Assembly (NCBI RefSeq): GCF_000412185.1
Contig: NZ_ASJA01000010.1
Location: forward strand, 1-64,000
Reading direction: 5' to 3'
Length of the DNA stretch: 64,000 bases
From: Euryhalocaulis caribicus
GTDB taxonomy: Bacteria; Pseudomonadota; Alphaproteobacteria; Caulobacterales; Maricaulaceae
Under the pieces are notes generated by a model that was given only the letters and a program-made list of their open reading frames with translations, did not search any database and had not been told where the DNA came from. Numbering within the stretch: the first letter of the stretch is position 1; every line of letters begins with the position of its first letter. Of this stretch, positions 54,541-62,736 are shown piece by piece. The position numbers and the translations under genes are program-made.

Positions 54541-55275
54541 ATGGTTCCTGATGTTCAACCTGAAGCCCCCGACACACCGCTTTATGCACGAATCAAGCGA
54601 TATATACTTGATCGGATTGAACGTGGATTCCTTAAACCCGGTGACAAGGTTCCTTCTGAACATGCCCTGATGAGGGAGTTCGGCGTTTCGCGCATGACTG
54701 CGCACCGTGCGCTCAAAGAACTCAAGGATGCGGGCATTCTTCATAGTGTGATGGGCGTGGGAACCTTCATCGCCACGGCCAAACCCCAAGGCAACCTGAT
54801 AACACTGAGAAATATTGCCGAGGAAATCAGGGGCCGGGGCCACGAATATCATGCGGATGTCATCCAGAATACGCGCGAGAAAGCCAGTCCCAAGATGGCT
54901 GACCGGTTGGGTCTTGCAACCGGTTCTCACGTTTTTCATTCGATTATAGTCCACCGTGAAGCTGGCATTCCTATTCAGCTTGAAAACCGTTATGTAGTTG
55001 CGTCAATTCTACCAGCTTATGGCGAACTGGATTTTAATACTACGACGCCAAACGAATACCTGATGAAAGCGGCCCAGTTGCAGAGGGTTGAACATCGCGT
55101 GCGCGCGGTGCTGCCCACATCGGAATCATGCCGCCTGCTTGAAATCGAGCCGGATGAACCCTGTCTGCTCGTGACGCGCCGCACATGGAGCCAGCAACGC
55201 ATCGTATCACTGGCCCGACTCGTGCATCCCGGAACCCGTTTCGAGTTCAAGGATAGTTTTGAACCGGGCGGTTGA
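54541..55275 (+). CDS. hutC: HutC histidine-utilisation repressor (GntR family)
   Basis: The 244-aa repressor has a GntR winged helix (PSEHALMREFGVSRMTAHRA) and a UbiC-type ligand domain (FHSIIVHREAGIPIQLENRY). Urocanate is the usual inducer that releases HutC from DNA. It starts one base after the hutF stop, so the two are co-expressed. Its likely operators are the 18-bp sites at 53104 and 60673. Confidence 0.93.
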   Translation: MVPDVQPEAPDTPLYARIKRYILDRIERGFLKPGDKVPSEHALMREFGVSRMTAHRALKELKDAGILHSVMGVGTFIATAKPQGNLITLRNIAEEIRGRGHEYHADVIQNTREKASPKMADRLGLATGSHVFHSIIVHREAGIPIQLENRYVVASILPAYGELDFNTTTPNEYLMKAAQLQRVEHRVRAVLPTSESCRLLEIEPDEPCLLVTRRTWSQQRIVSLARLVHPGTRFEFKDSFEPGG

Positions 55276-57111
55276 TCACACGCCAAAATCCTCAACATGA
55301 ATATGCTCGGACGGAACATTGAGTCCCAGCAGCATTTTTGTGCTCGCTTCAACCAGAGCCGGCGGCCCGCACAGCAGGAATTCCGCTTTCAAAAGATCCT
55401 TGTCCCAGACTTTCAGATCCCTTTTGGCTGTCTCGTGGATCAAGCCTTTCCGCCCCGACCAGGATTCATCGTCACCCGGATCTGACAGAGCGACGACCCA
55501 TCTGAATTCCGGCCGCTGCTTTGCCAGGGTCTCGAATTCCTCCGAGTAGAGAATGTCTGCGCCCGTCCGGGCGCCATAGAAAAAGGTCACCGGGCGGCCG
55601 GCGCCATATTGCGAGTATTCATGACGGATGAGCGAGCGCAGCGGCGCCATGCCAGAACCACCGCCTATCAACACCAGTTCAGAAGCTCTTTCGGTCGGAC
55701 GGAACCGCCCGAAGGGGCCATGCAGAACTATTTCATCTCCAGGTTTCCGGGAAAAAATGTAGCTGGATCCAACGCCCCAGGAATGCTTGTCGCTGGCAGG
55801 CGGAACAGCGCGCACGTTCAGCACCAGCAGTTTGGGGTCCTCATGCGGTGCTGTTGCCATTGAATATGACCGTCTTTGAGAAGCCGGCGCCTCAATCCGC
55901 GCCGGAAGACCATGTTCAAACCAGCGGGCGCGCCACCCTTCCGGAATGTCGAAAGAAGCCGATTCCATCGCCCCCTCGGGTATTTCCACCTGGACGTATT
56001 GTCCGGAGACTGGCGACCGCGCCGGGCGGTCATTGAGCTTTACCGTGATTTCCTTGATAAAAGGCGCAATAAAACGCGTTTCGGTTACCCGCCCTGTCAA
56101 GGGTTTCGCCCCCAGTACGCCTTCGGGCAGCTCAAGCCGGTCGTCATTCCGCGTCCTGTGTTGGCACGCGAGCCGGGCGCCGTTTCTCAGCTCACTGTCT
56201 GGCAACAGGCGCCGCTCAGTGGCCGTGGGTGGTCGGTCCGGCTCCACTCGAACCACGCATAGACCGCATGTTCCCGCCCCGCCGCAGTTCGAGGGCAGCT
56301 GGATGTCGCGCGCCGCCAAAGCGTCAAAATAGGACAGACCCGGCGCTAGAGCTTGCGATGCAGGCGAGGCGTCAGGAGCTTCGAGCGTGCACTGGATCCG
56401 CCTGCCCCGCCATCTCCGCATAGCAGAAATCAGATCAAAGTCCTGCAAACGGAAGCTGGAAAACAGGGTGATAAAGCCCGTGAGAGCCAGCCAGAGCGCA
56501 CTTATCCCCGCGATGATAATAAGCGGGTTATTGAAGTTGTCCCGCCCTGCATAATCCATTGTATGCAACATCCAGAACACGTCGAAGACGCGCCACACGT
56601 TATTGCGGCGGCTCAGGATCCGGCCTGTTTCGCCATCAACGTAAAGGGTGGTTTCCCGCCCGTCGTCAAAATCGACTCTCCAGACAGGACCATCGTGAGT
56701 TCTAAGCTCCAGAAAGGGGGCTTCCCGTAATATCACGCGGGTTACCGGAGCGCTTCCGGAAAAATCCTCTCTCGCAATTTCCGCAGCTCTTTCGGAAGTA
56801 ATGTCGAAGGGGGCGCCAGTTTCGGCTGAAACGAGCGACAATCCGTTTTCACCAACGATTTCATAGACTGACTGACCAAGAATGGTCCGCAATCGGACAA
56901 TTCGCGCATCTGGCCCGGATCGCGCCGCTGTTTCAGCGTCCAGAGTGGCGGCGCTGGCCGGCAGCAAGTCATTGTCTCCTCTGACGCGGTCAGCACCTGA
57001 GACGGTTTGCATATTGAAGGCGGACATCATCAACCCGCTCAGGAGCCAGATCGTCATCTGAATCCCGACGATCAGGCCCAGCCACTTATGGAGCCATCGC
57101 ATCGCGGCCAT
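55276..57111 (-). CDS. PepSY / 2Fe-2S ferredoxin / flavin reductase fusion
   Basis: The 611-aa chain has an N-terminal PepSY membrane part (~1-250, with LHKWLGLIVGIQ and MLHTMDYAGRDNFNNPL), a ferredoxin domain with the 2Fe-2S ligands SNCGGAGTCGLC plus a later Cys in ACQ, and an FAD/NADH reductase (RRSYSMATAP, VLIGGGSGMAPLRSL), similar in layout to NqrF. It could carry electrons from NAD(P)H across or to the membrane, for example to reduce a metal chelate in the periplasm. It starts within the stop of the upstream PepSY gene (TGATG) and converges with hutC. Confidence 0.85.
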   Translation of the reverse strand: MAAMRWLHKWLGLIVGIQMTIWLLSGLMMSAFNMQTVSGADRVRGDNDLLPASAATLDAETAARSGPDARIVRLRTILGQSVYEIVGENGLSLVSAETGAPFDITSERAAEIAREDFSGSAPVTRVILREAPFLELRTHDGPVWRVDFDDGRETTLYVDGETGRILSRRNNVWRVFDVFWMLHTMDYAGRDNFNNPLIIIAGISALWLALTGFITLFSSFRLQDFDLISAMRRWRGRRIQCTLEAPDASPASQALAPGLSYFDALAARDIQLPSNCGGAGTCGLCVVRVEPDRPPTATERRLLPDSELRNGARLACQHRTRNDDRLELPEGVLGAKPLTGRVTETRFIAPFIKEITVKLNDRPARSPVSGQYVQVEIPEGAMESASFDIPEGWRARWFEHGLPARIEAPASQRRSYSMATAPHEDPKLLVLNVRAVPPASDKHSWGVGSSYIFSRKPGDEIVLHGPFGRFRPTERASELVLIGGGSGMAPLRSLIRHEYSQYGAGRPVTFFYGARTGADILYSEEFETLAKQRPEFRWVVALSDPGDDESWSGRKGLIHETAKRDLKVWDKDLLKAEFLLCGPPALVEASTKMLLGLNVPSEHIHVEDFGV

Positions 57112-57827
57112 CAGCCTGTCTCTCCTGAGGCCGAGCTCCGGCGACGTCCGAAACTGAAGAAAAGAAGACCGATTCCGGCGAATGCCGCCAGCAATCCCAG
57201 CGAGGCGGCGGCACGCAACAGCCAATTGTTCACGTTCGCCCGATCTTCATAATCCATGATGTGCAACATCCAGACGAAATCGAAACCTCGCCAGAAATTA
57301 TGGCGTCGCGACAGGAACTCGGCTGTATCCGCATCAAAATAGAAAGTCGGTTCGTTGGCGCCGGAAAAATCCACGCGCCAGAGCGGAGGATCAGCCGCCT
57401 GGATCTCTTGCGGCAGATTGCCTTCCAACAACGTCACTTGTTCGATTACACCCTCGCCAGCGTAGTGTTCTACAGCGAGCATACGCACCAGATCTTCGTC
57501 GACCGGAGAAATGTGGCCTCCGGAAGCCGCATCGACCAAGGTCTGTGAATTAGCTGACTTTACCCGGTAAACCGGGCCGCCGGCGAGCATGATCAGCTCG
57601 ATCGACTGCGCCGAGGGATAATTCTGGCTGACCCGGCCCGGGCCGACAGAAACCCGATTCCAGTCGATCTTTTGTGACTCCACCGGTCGCACCAAGTGAT
57701 CGCCGTGAATGAAGTCAAGCGGAATGACTGTCATGTAAACGCCGCTCAGGGTCCAGAGCACGGCCTGAACCCCGACAATCAACGTCAGCCATTTATGATA
57801 CTTCCGGAAGAAAGATACGGCGCGCAT
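57111..57827 (-). CDS. PepSY-domain membrane protein
   Basis: The 238-aa protein has a membrane span (WLTLIVGVQAVLWTLSGVYM), a PepSY-like periplasmic region, the FVWMLHIMDYEDRANVNNWL segment and a second span with a basic tail. It is a paralogue of the copper-locus protein at 43476-44210. Coupling to the ferredoxin-reductase fusion suggests a two-subunit membrane reductase. ATG 57827 was chosen over TTG 57836. A strong terminator separates it from the TonB receptor. Confidence 0.8.
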   Translation of the reverse strand: MRAVSFFRKYHKWLTLIVGVQAVLWTLSGVYMTVIPLDFIHGDHLVRPVESQKIDWNRVSVGPGRVSQNYPSAQSIELIMLAGGPVYRVKSANSQTLVDAASGGHISPVDEDLVRMLAVEHYAGEGVIEQVTLLEGNLPQEIQAADPPLWRVDFSGANEPTFYFDADTAEFLSRRHNFWRGFDFVWMLHIMDYEDRANVNNWLLRAAASLGLLAAFAGIGLLFFSFGRRRSSASGETG

Positions 57828-57850
57828 TGAGGACAAAGCTCCGCTTCAAG

Positions 57851-57895
57851 AAAAAAAGGACCGGGCGCGCGGGTGGAGGATCGCGCGCGCCCGGT
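57851..57895 (-). terminator. Intrinsic terminator after the TonB receptor
   Basis: On the minus strand a perfect 12-bp GC stem (arms 57884-57895 and 57860-57871) with a 12-base loop is followed by CC and seven T (57857-57851). It lies between the TonB-receptor stop and the PepSY start, so the downstream genes need read-through or their own promoter. Confidence 0.8.
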
Positions 57896-57905
57896 TCAAC
57901 TCGCC

Positions 57906-60626
57906 CTAGTAAAGGGAGTACCGGAGACGAGCGTAGAATCGACGACCCAGAAGATCATAAGTCATCGTGTCGGTATTGGCGTCCGTCCAGCTCTGGATGT
58001 ACGGCGGTTCCTCGTCGAAAAGGTTATCAACGCCGGCAGCCAGGGAAACTCGTTCCGAGACAGCATAGCTCAGCTGGGCGTTATGATAGAAAACGTCCGG
58101 TGTCTGGTAGCCGATATCTCCCTTCGCGGCGTTGAAGTCAGTCGCCTCGCCAATCCACTGGATCGAGTAGGCTCCGCTCCATTTCTCCCCAGCCAGGGCA
58201 AAGCTCGCATTACCGCGCCACTCCGGATATCCGCCATTACCACCGCCGATGAAGCCATCAAAAACGATTGGGTCAGCCCCCTCAAACGGCGTGACCTCGT
58301 ATTTCTTGAGATAGGTCACGTTGAGGTCGATGCTGGCGTCCAGTCCACCAAGATCAAATCCGTAGATCGTCGCAAAATCGATGCCCTCGACCTCTTCACG
58401 ACCCGTGTTCACCGGTTGGGCCGACAGGAAGTCGATTTCCCCGCTGATCGGATTCCGGGTGAAGCTTTCAGGGCTACAGAAGGGGTGACTCAGCCCCTGG
58501 GATTCGTAACAGGTCGCGAGCTTGGTCGATCCCGGGATAGCGCGAATAGCGTCCTGAATGTCGATATTGAAGTAATCGACTGTGAAGGTGAGACCTTCGG
58601 TGAAGACGGGCTGCCAGACAGCTCCGATCGTATAGGATTCTGCGCTTTCCGGTTTCAGGTCCTGGTTGCCGCCCACCGTTGTCAGGATGGTGTTGCTCAA
58701 CTGGACAAAGTCTTCCGGCACGCCATCGGCGCGGCAATTTACCGCCACGGTGGAACTGGCGGGAAGAGTGCCATAACCGCTGCAAGGATCAGTTGTCGTG
58801 AGATTGCCTTCGGCTACGCCCCCGAACAGCTCCGGTACATTGGGAACCCGGAATGCCGTGCCGAGGGTAGCGCGCGCGCGGAACTGCGGAACGACCTGCC
58901 AGTCAACACCCAGCTTGTAGTTGGTATCGCCGCCGAAAAGGTCATAATCGGAATAACGTAGAGCCGTATCGATCGTCAGGCGATCAAAAAACGGCTTGTT
59001 TTCAAGCACTGGAATGGAAAGTTCGACGAAGCCTTCCGTTGCGGTGGTCTCGCCCGAGATCGGGTCCTGCTGATTGGTGTTGGCCACGCCAAGCACCGTC
59101 AACGGATCAGGATCACGCCAGCCCTTCTCTTTGCGGTAAACCGCCCCAAGCGCGAAGGCCAAGGGCCCCGCAGGCAACTCAAACAGCTCGCCGGTCAGAT
59201 CCGCACTAAGGCTGAGCTGCTCGTTGCCGCCCGTATCCCGCATTGTGAACAGAGCGTAATCGAGCGCCTCGTCGCTGAGATCTCCGAATCCGAGATAATC
59301 GCCGCAAGGAATGCCATTGCTTCCACAGATCGACGTATCCAACGTGTCGGCGACGCGCTCGAGATTCGCAATATTGGTTGCGCCGTCCACAGCGGTGTTG
59401 CGGCCATAATTCGCCGCGGCCTCCCAACTCCACCCGTTTGGCAACTGACCATCAAAACCGCCTACGACCCGCCAGGTATCGACATCCTGAAAGAATTCCC
59501 GCGGACCGGCTTCAAGCAGACGGCGGCGTTGCAGCAGGATATCGTCACCCGTTGGATTGGTCGGATGACCCGCGCCGATGGGAATATCGATCAGGGTGCC
59601 GGGTGTGGCGATCTGGTCGGTTTCGCGGTGTGTGAAAAGGAACTCGGAGAAGAAATCGATGTCATCGGTGACATTCAGCCGACCGAACGAGGTCACCGAA
59701 TATCGCTCGATCGGGCTGACCGCATTCAGGTAGGGGAAGTAAGCGAAATTATGCTTCGCAGGATCATAGGTCTCGTAGAAATCACCGTCGCCACCGGGAT
59801 TCTGGTTGAAGTTGATGCGCGTACCATCGGGCAACAGGGCACGTCCGCCGATCGTGCTTGAGCTTCCGAAACATTCGAGCGCGCCATTGACCTCTCCCAA
59901 GGCGCAAGGCTCGCGATCCGCCATATTGACGGTTCCTGTTTTCTGATAGCTGAACGAGGCAGTAATGTTACCGCGGTCTCCACTCAGCCCCCACAGCAGA
60001 TCGGCGTTATACTCCTTGCCATCTCCTTCGCCAGTGACGCCATAACGGCCACTCGCCTCAAGCCCCTCGAACTCCCGCGTAATGATGTTCACCACGCCGG
60101 CAACAGCATCCGCGCCATAAACCGCTGACGCGCCATCCTTCAGCACTTCGATCCGTTCAATGACAGACACCGGGATAACTGACAGGTCCACCGAGCTGTT
60201 TGCACCCGTGCCCCCGCTCACGACACGGCGGCCGTTTAACAACACCAGCGTCCGGTTCACGCCCAGACCGCGCAGGTTAACCTGCGTCGTGCCCCAGCCA
60301 TTGGATGTCCAGTATGCGCTTGTCTGGCTTCCGGCAAAGCCCGCCGTCGACGGAAGCCGGTCAAGCAACTGATCGACGGCCATAACACCAGTATTGTCGA
60401 TCTCCGGCTTGCTGACCACGTTTGCCGGTCCAAGTCCGGTAATATCCTGGCGTTTGATACGGCTGCCGGTGACAACGATCTGATCAGATTGCTGCGCCTC
60501 GGCGGATTGCCGGGCCTCCATAGCCTCCGATTGGCTCTCTTGCGCGAGGACCGCCGCCGGCCCCAGAAGCGCCCCCGTAAAGGCTGATGTCACCAGTAGC
60601 TGAGACAGGCGTTTGCGCGTGTTCAT
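57906..60626 (-). CDS. TonB-dependent outer-membrane receptor
   Basis: The 906-aa protein has a signal peptide, a TonB-box-like QIVVTGSRIKRQD, a plug domain (VNLRGLGVNRTLVLLNGRRV; IERIEVLKDGASAVYGADAV), and a 22-strand barrel ending RFYARLRYSLY with a terminal Tyr. The family imports scarce nutrients using the TonB-ExbBD system. A HutC-type operator lies 47 bp upstream of the ATG at 60626 (ribosome site GGGGAGATATC). Substrate is inferred to be histidine, a histidine-containing peptide or a metal-histidine chelate. Confidence 0.9.
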   Translation of the reverse strand: MNTRKRLSQLLVTSAFTGALLGPAAVLAQESQSEAMEARQSAEAQQSDQIVVTGSRIKRQDITGLGPANVVSKPEIDNTGVMAVDQLLDRLPSTAGFAGSQTSAYWTSNGWGTTQVNLRGLGVNRTLVLLNGRRVVSGGTGANSSVDLSVIPVSVIERIEVLKDGASAVYGADAVAGVVNIITREFEGLEASGRYGVTGEGDGKEYNADLLWGLSGDRGNITASFSYQKTGTVNMADREPCALGEVNGALECFGSSSTIGGRALLPDGTRINFNQNPGGDGDFYETYDPAKHNFAYFPYLNAVSPIERYSVTSFGRLNVTDDIDFFSEFLFTHRETDQIATPGTLIDIPIGAGHPTNPTGDDILLQRRRLLEAGPREFFQDVDTWRVVGGFDGQLPNGWSWEAAANYGRNTAVDGATNIANLERVADTLDTSICGSNGIPCGDYLGFGDLSDEALDYALFTMRDTGGNEQLSLSADLTGELFELPAGPLAFALGAVYRKEKGWRDPDPLTVLGVANTNQQDPISGETTATEGFVELSIPVLENKPFFDRLTIDTALRYSDYDLFGGDTNYKLGVDWQVVPQFRARATLGTAFRVPNVPELFGGVAEGNLTTTDPCSGYGTLPASSTVAVNCRADGVPEDFVQLSNTILTTVGGNQDLKPESAESYTIGAVWQPVFTEGLTFTVDYFNIDIQDAIRAIPGSTKLATCYESQGLSHPFCSPESFTRNPISGEIDFLSAQPVNTGREEVEGIDFATIYGFDLGGLDASIDLNVTYLKKYEVTPFEGADPIVFDGFIGGGNGGYPEWRGNASFALAGEKWSGAYSIQWIGEATDFNAAKGDIGYQTPDVFYHNAQLSYAVSERVSLAAGVDNLFDEEPPYIQSWTDANTDTMTYDLLGRRFYARLRYSLY

Positions 60627-60672
60627 GATATCTCCCCGATCCATACGTTAACTGGAACGCGCAACCTGCTTG

Positions 60673-60690
60673 AACCTGTATATACATGTC
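60673..60690. promoter_or_regulatory. HutC-type operator upstream of the TonB receptor
   Basis: AACCTGTATATACATGTC is identical over 18 bases to the operator at 53104-53121, with the palindrome TGTATATACA at 60677-60686. It places the receptor in the HutC regulon. Confidence 0.8.
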
Positions 60691-60839
60691 AACAGGGGAT
60701 GTTTGATTCCGCTATCTTTCTATCGAAAATGTGATGAGCGGACATGCCGAACAATCATGATTATCGAGGACATGACCCCGACGCGTGGTTTGCAGCTTCT
60801 ATCCCACGCCAAGCAACCTCATCGCTTCCAACAACCGCT

Positions 60840-61106
60840 TCAGGCCTCGAGGCCACCTGCATAATGACGCGGCATCGGCAGGTAGAGAACGCCGCCGCCC
60901 CGGAAAAGCATGAATCCGAGCCGTCCGGTCTCTTCCGATGTCACATCAAGATCAACGAACCGGTACTCCGGCACGGTGATGCCGCGTTTCGCCAGCTCCG
61001 CCTCGAGAAAGGCGGCCATTGAGTCCGGCGCTGGCCGGGTTGTCATCTCTGCCAGCGGATAGTCCTCGTCCAGAAACAGGTAGCGACCGTCAGGAAGGTT
61101 CTGCAT
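60840..61106 (-). CDS. Unrecognised 88-aa reading frame joined to IS6 fragment
   Basis: The frame from ATG 61106 (MQNLPDGRYLFLDEDYPLAE) to 60840 encodes a compact alpha/beta-looking protein of unknown family with no Cys-rich or membrane part. It continues in frame with the 44-codon transposase N-terminus that starts at 61238, so a 132-residue chimera is also possible. It may be an older host gene whose 5' end was replaced by the IS, or a small gene with its own start; no good ribosome site precedes 61106. Confidence 0.45.
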   Translation of the reverse strand: MQNLPDGRYLFLDEDYPLAEMTTRPAPDSMAAFLEAELAKRGITVPEYRFVDLDVTSEETGRLGFMLFRGGGVLYLPMPRHYAGGLEA

Positions 61107-61298
61107 GCTGATATCAATGCCGCGCTGATGGAGCAAATCTTCCACGTTCCTCAGTGAAAGCGGAAACCGGACATACATCATCACCGCAAGGCGGATCACC
61201 TCGGGCGATGTCTTGAAGTAGCGGAAGGGATTGGCCATCCGGAAACGCTGGGGGCGTCAGGGCCGCGGCTCAAGCCGGTTTCCTCTGATAATGCCCCA
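61104..61298 (-). mobile_element. IS6-family remnant (transposase residues 1-44 and one end)
   Basis: The minus strand from 61238 encodes 44 residues nearly identical to the start of the intact transposase (MANPFRYFKTSPEVIRLAVM onward) and then leaves homology at ~61104. The outer end GTTTCCTCTGATAATGCCCC (61279-61298) matches the terminal repeat region of the intact copy. It is the least decayed of the four fragments, suggesting a more recent event. Confidence 0.85.
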
Positions 61299-61392
61299 CT
61301 GACCTCCAGGAGAGCCCCGAAAAACAAGAAAAACTGCGCACCGATCATCGCGCATTTGACAGTTTGGATTATGGCTGGGACAGTGCTCTAAG

Positions 61393-61632
61393 GTGCTGCA
61401 TTATGCAGTTTCTTGCACCGCTCTAGCTGGTCCAGCCAAGCCCTCAAAACATCGCGTCTCGGTCAATCTCTCATCGGAAGAATATCGCGAGCTGGAAGCT
61501 CTTGCGAAAAAGACGCGGATTTCCAAGGCGTGGCTTGGCCGTCAGCCAATCATTAAGTTCCTTGATCGCTACCGCGACCGGGATCTTCAGTTGCCGCTCG
61601 ATCTTGCCACGCCACGACAAAGCGGGGACTAA
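61393..61632 (+). CDS. Ribbon-helix-helix protein (CopG-like)
   Basis: Residues ~20-65 fit a ribbon-helix-helix DNA-binding domain (HRVSVNLSSEEYRELEALAK then KAWLGRQPIIKFLDRY). The N-terminal ~18 residues do not fit the family and the GTG start is doubtful, so the gene may have lost its natural start to the adjacent IS event. A palindrome CTGCATTATGCAG (61396-61408) overlaps the assumed start and could be its operator. It precedes a small gene and a CDF transporter. Confidence 0.6.
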   Translation: MLHYAVSCTALAGPAKPSKHRVSVNLSSEEYRELEALAKKTRISKAWLGRQPIIKFLDRYRDRDLQLPLDLATPRQSGD

Positions 61633-61636
61633 AAAC

Positions 61637-61810
61637 ATGAACCGGCACACCCTCTCGGATACGCAGATCGTCCCCGGAATCGCTACCACCGGCGTCTTCA
61701 ATTCCGCCAACCTTGAGACGGCGCAGGCCGGAGGGCTTACGCTGTTTTGGAGCCACCGGCTTCAGGACCTGGTCGAGTTTATCGGCGCGACGAAAGGACA
61801 AACCCCATGA
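61637..61810 (+). CDS. 57-aa protein coupled to the CDF transporter
   Basis: The small product (starts MNRHTLSDTQIVPGIATTGV, ends FIGATKGQTP) has no signal peptide or membrane span and no family that I recognise. Its stop overlaps the CDF start (ATGA at 61807-61810), which favours a real coupled gene or a translated leader. A GGGGAC stretch precedes the ATG. Confidence 0.45.
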   Translation: MNRHTLSDTQIVPGIATTGVFNSANLETAQAGGLTLFWSHRLQDLVEFIGATKGQTP

Positions 61811-62736
61811 ACCAGGCACATGGCGGTCACGCCGGACACATGCCATCCAGCGGACGTGGAATGGCGATCTCGGCCTGGCTCACAGGCATCTATTTCATCA
61901 TCGAGATGGGCATCGGCCTCTGGACGGGCTCGATTGCGGTCATCTCGGACGCTCTCCATACCTTTTCGGCGGTCGGCGGCGTGCTGGTCGCAATCGTCGC
62001 CGCCAAACTCGCCCATCGCCCGGCCGACGAGGATCGCAGCTTTGGCTGGTACCGCGCCGAAATCATCGGCGCGCTCGTCAATGGCGGCTTTCTGCTCGGC
62101 ATGGCCCTTATCGTCATCGTCATGGGCGCGATGCGGCTCGCCGACCCGATTGAGCTGCCGACCACCCCGATGCTGCTCGCCGCAGCGGGCGGGCTGGTGA
62201 CGGAATTCATCTCGCTCGGCCTGATCTGGAAACAAAGCAAGAGCGATCTCAACGTCAAGGGCGCGCTCTGGCACATCATCCAGACCTTCATCGGTAGCCT
62301 GATCATTATCGTCACCGCCCTGGTGATTTACTTCACCGGGTTCCTGCTGATCGACCCGATCCTCGGCATGGCCTTCGGCTTTGTCCTGCTCTGGGCAAGC
62401 TGGGGCATTCTGCGCGACTCCGCCCATCTGTTGATGGAAGGCACACCGTCCGACGTCAGCCTGTCCGATGTCACCGGCGCACTGGAGCAGGTTGAGGGCG
62501 TTGCGAACGCCCACCACATCCATGCTTGGGCTCTGACCAGTGGTCGTTACGTCTTCTCCGGTCATGTGCGCGTCGCCGACGGCACCGATCCGCAAGCCGT
62601 CCTGTCGGCAGCGCACGCCATGCTCAAGGAAAAATTCGAGTTCTTCTTCGTCACCTTGCAGGTCGAGGACACCTGCCTTGACGAATCCGGGGCCGAGGCC
62701 ATCGACGTGACCCGTGCGGCCAGAGGCCGGAAATGA
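61807..62736 (+). CDS. Cation diffusion facilitator with altered metal site
   Basis: The 309-aa protein has a His-rich N-terminus (NQAHGGHAGHM), six membrane spans and a C-terminal domain (HHIHAWALTSGRYVFSGHV) of CDF efflux pumps such as ZitB. In ZitB-like proteins the transport site is His-x3-Asp in helices 2 and 5. Here helix 2 reads DALHTFSA (His51, Ala55) and helix 5 WHIIQTF (His156, Thr160), so both Asp are replaced. Metal choice may differ, or transport may be changed. It overlaps both neighbours by ATGA. Confidence 0.88.
   Translation: MNQAHGGHAGHMPSSGRGMAISAWLTGIYFIIEMGIGLWTGSIAVISDALHTFSAVGGVLVAIVAAKLAHRPADEDRSFGWYRAEIIGALVNGGFLLGMALIVIVMGAMRLADPIELPTTPMLLAAAGGLVTEFISLGLIWKQSKSDLNVKGALWHIIQTFIGSLIIIVTALVIYFTGFLLIDPILGMAFGFVLLWASWGILRDSAHLLMEGTPSDVSLSDVTGALEQVEGVANAHHIHAWALTSGRYVFSGHVRVADGTDPQAVLSAAHAMLKEKFEFFFVTLQVEDTCLDESGAEAIDVTRAARGRK

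Noticed and set aside
57873-58961. 362-aa plus-strand open frame opposite the TonB receptor
   Set aside because: It runs antisense through the receptor's C-terminal barrel and through the terminator hairpin, and has no recognisable domain.
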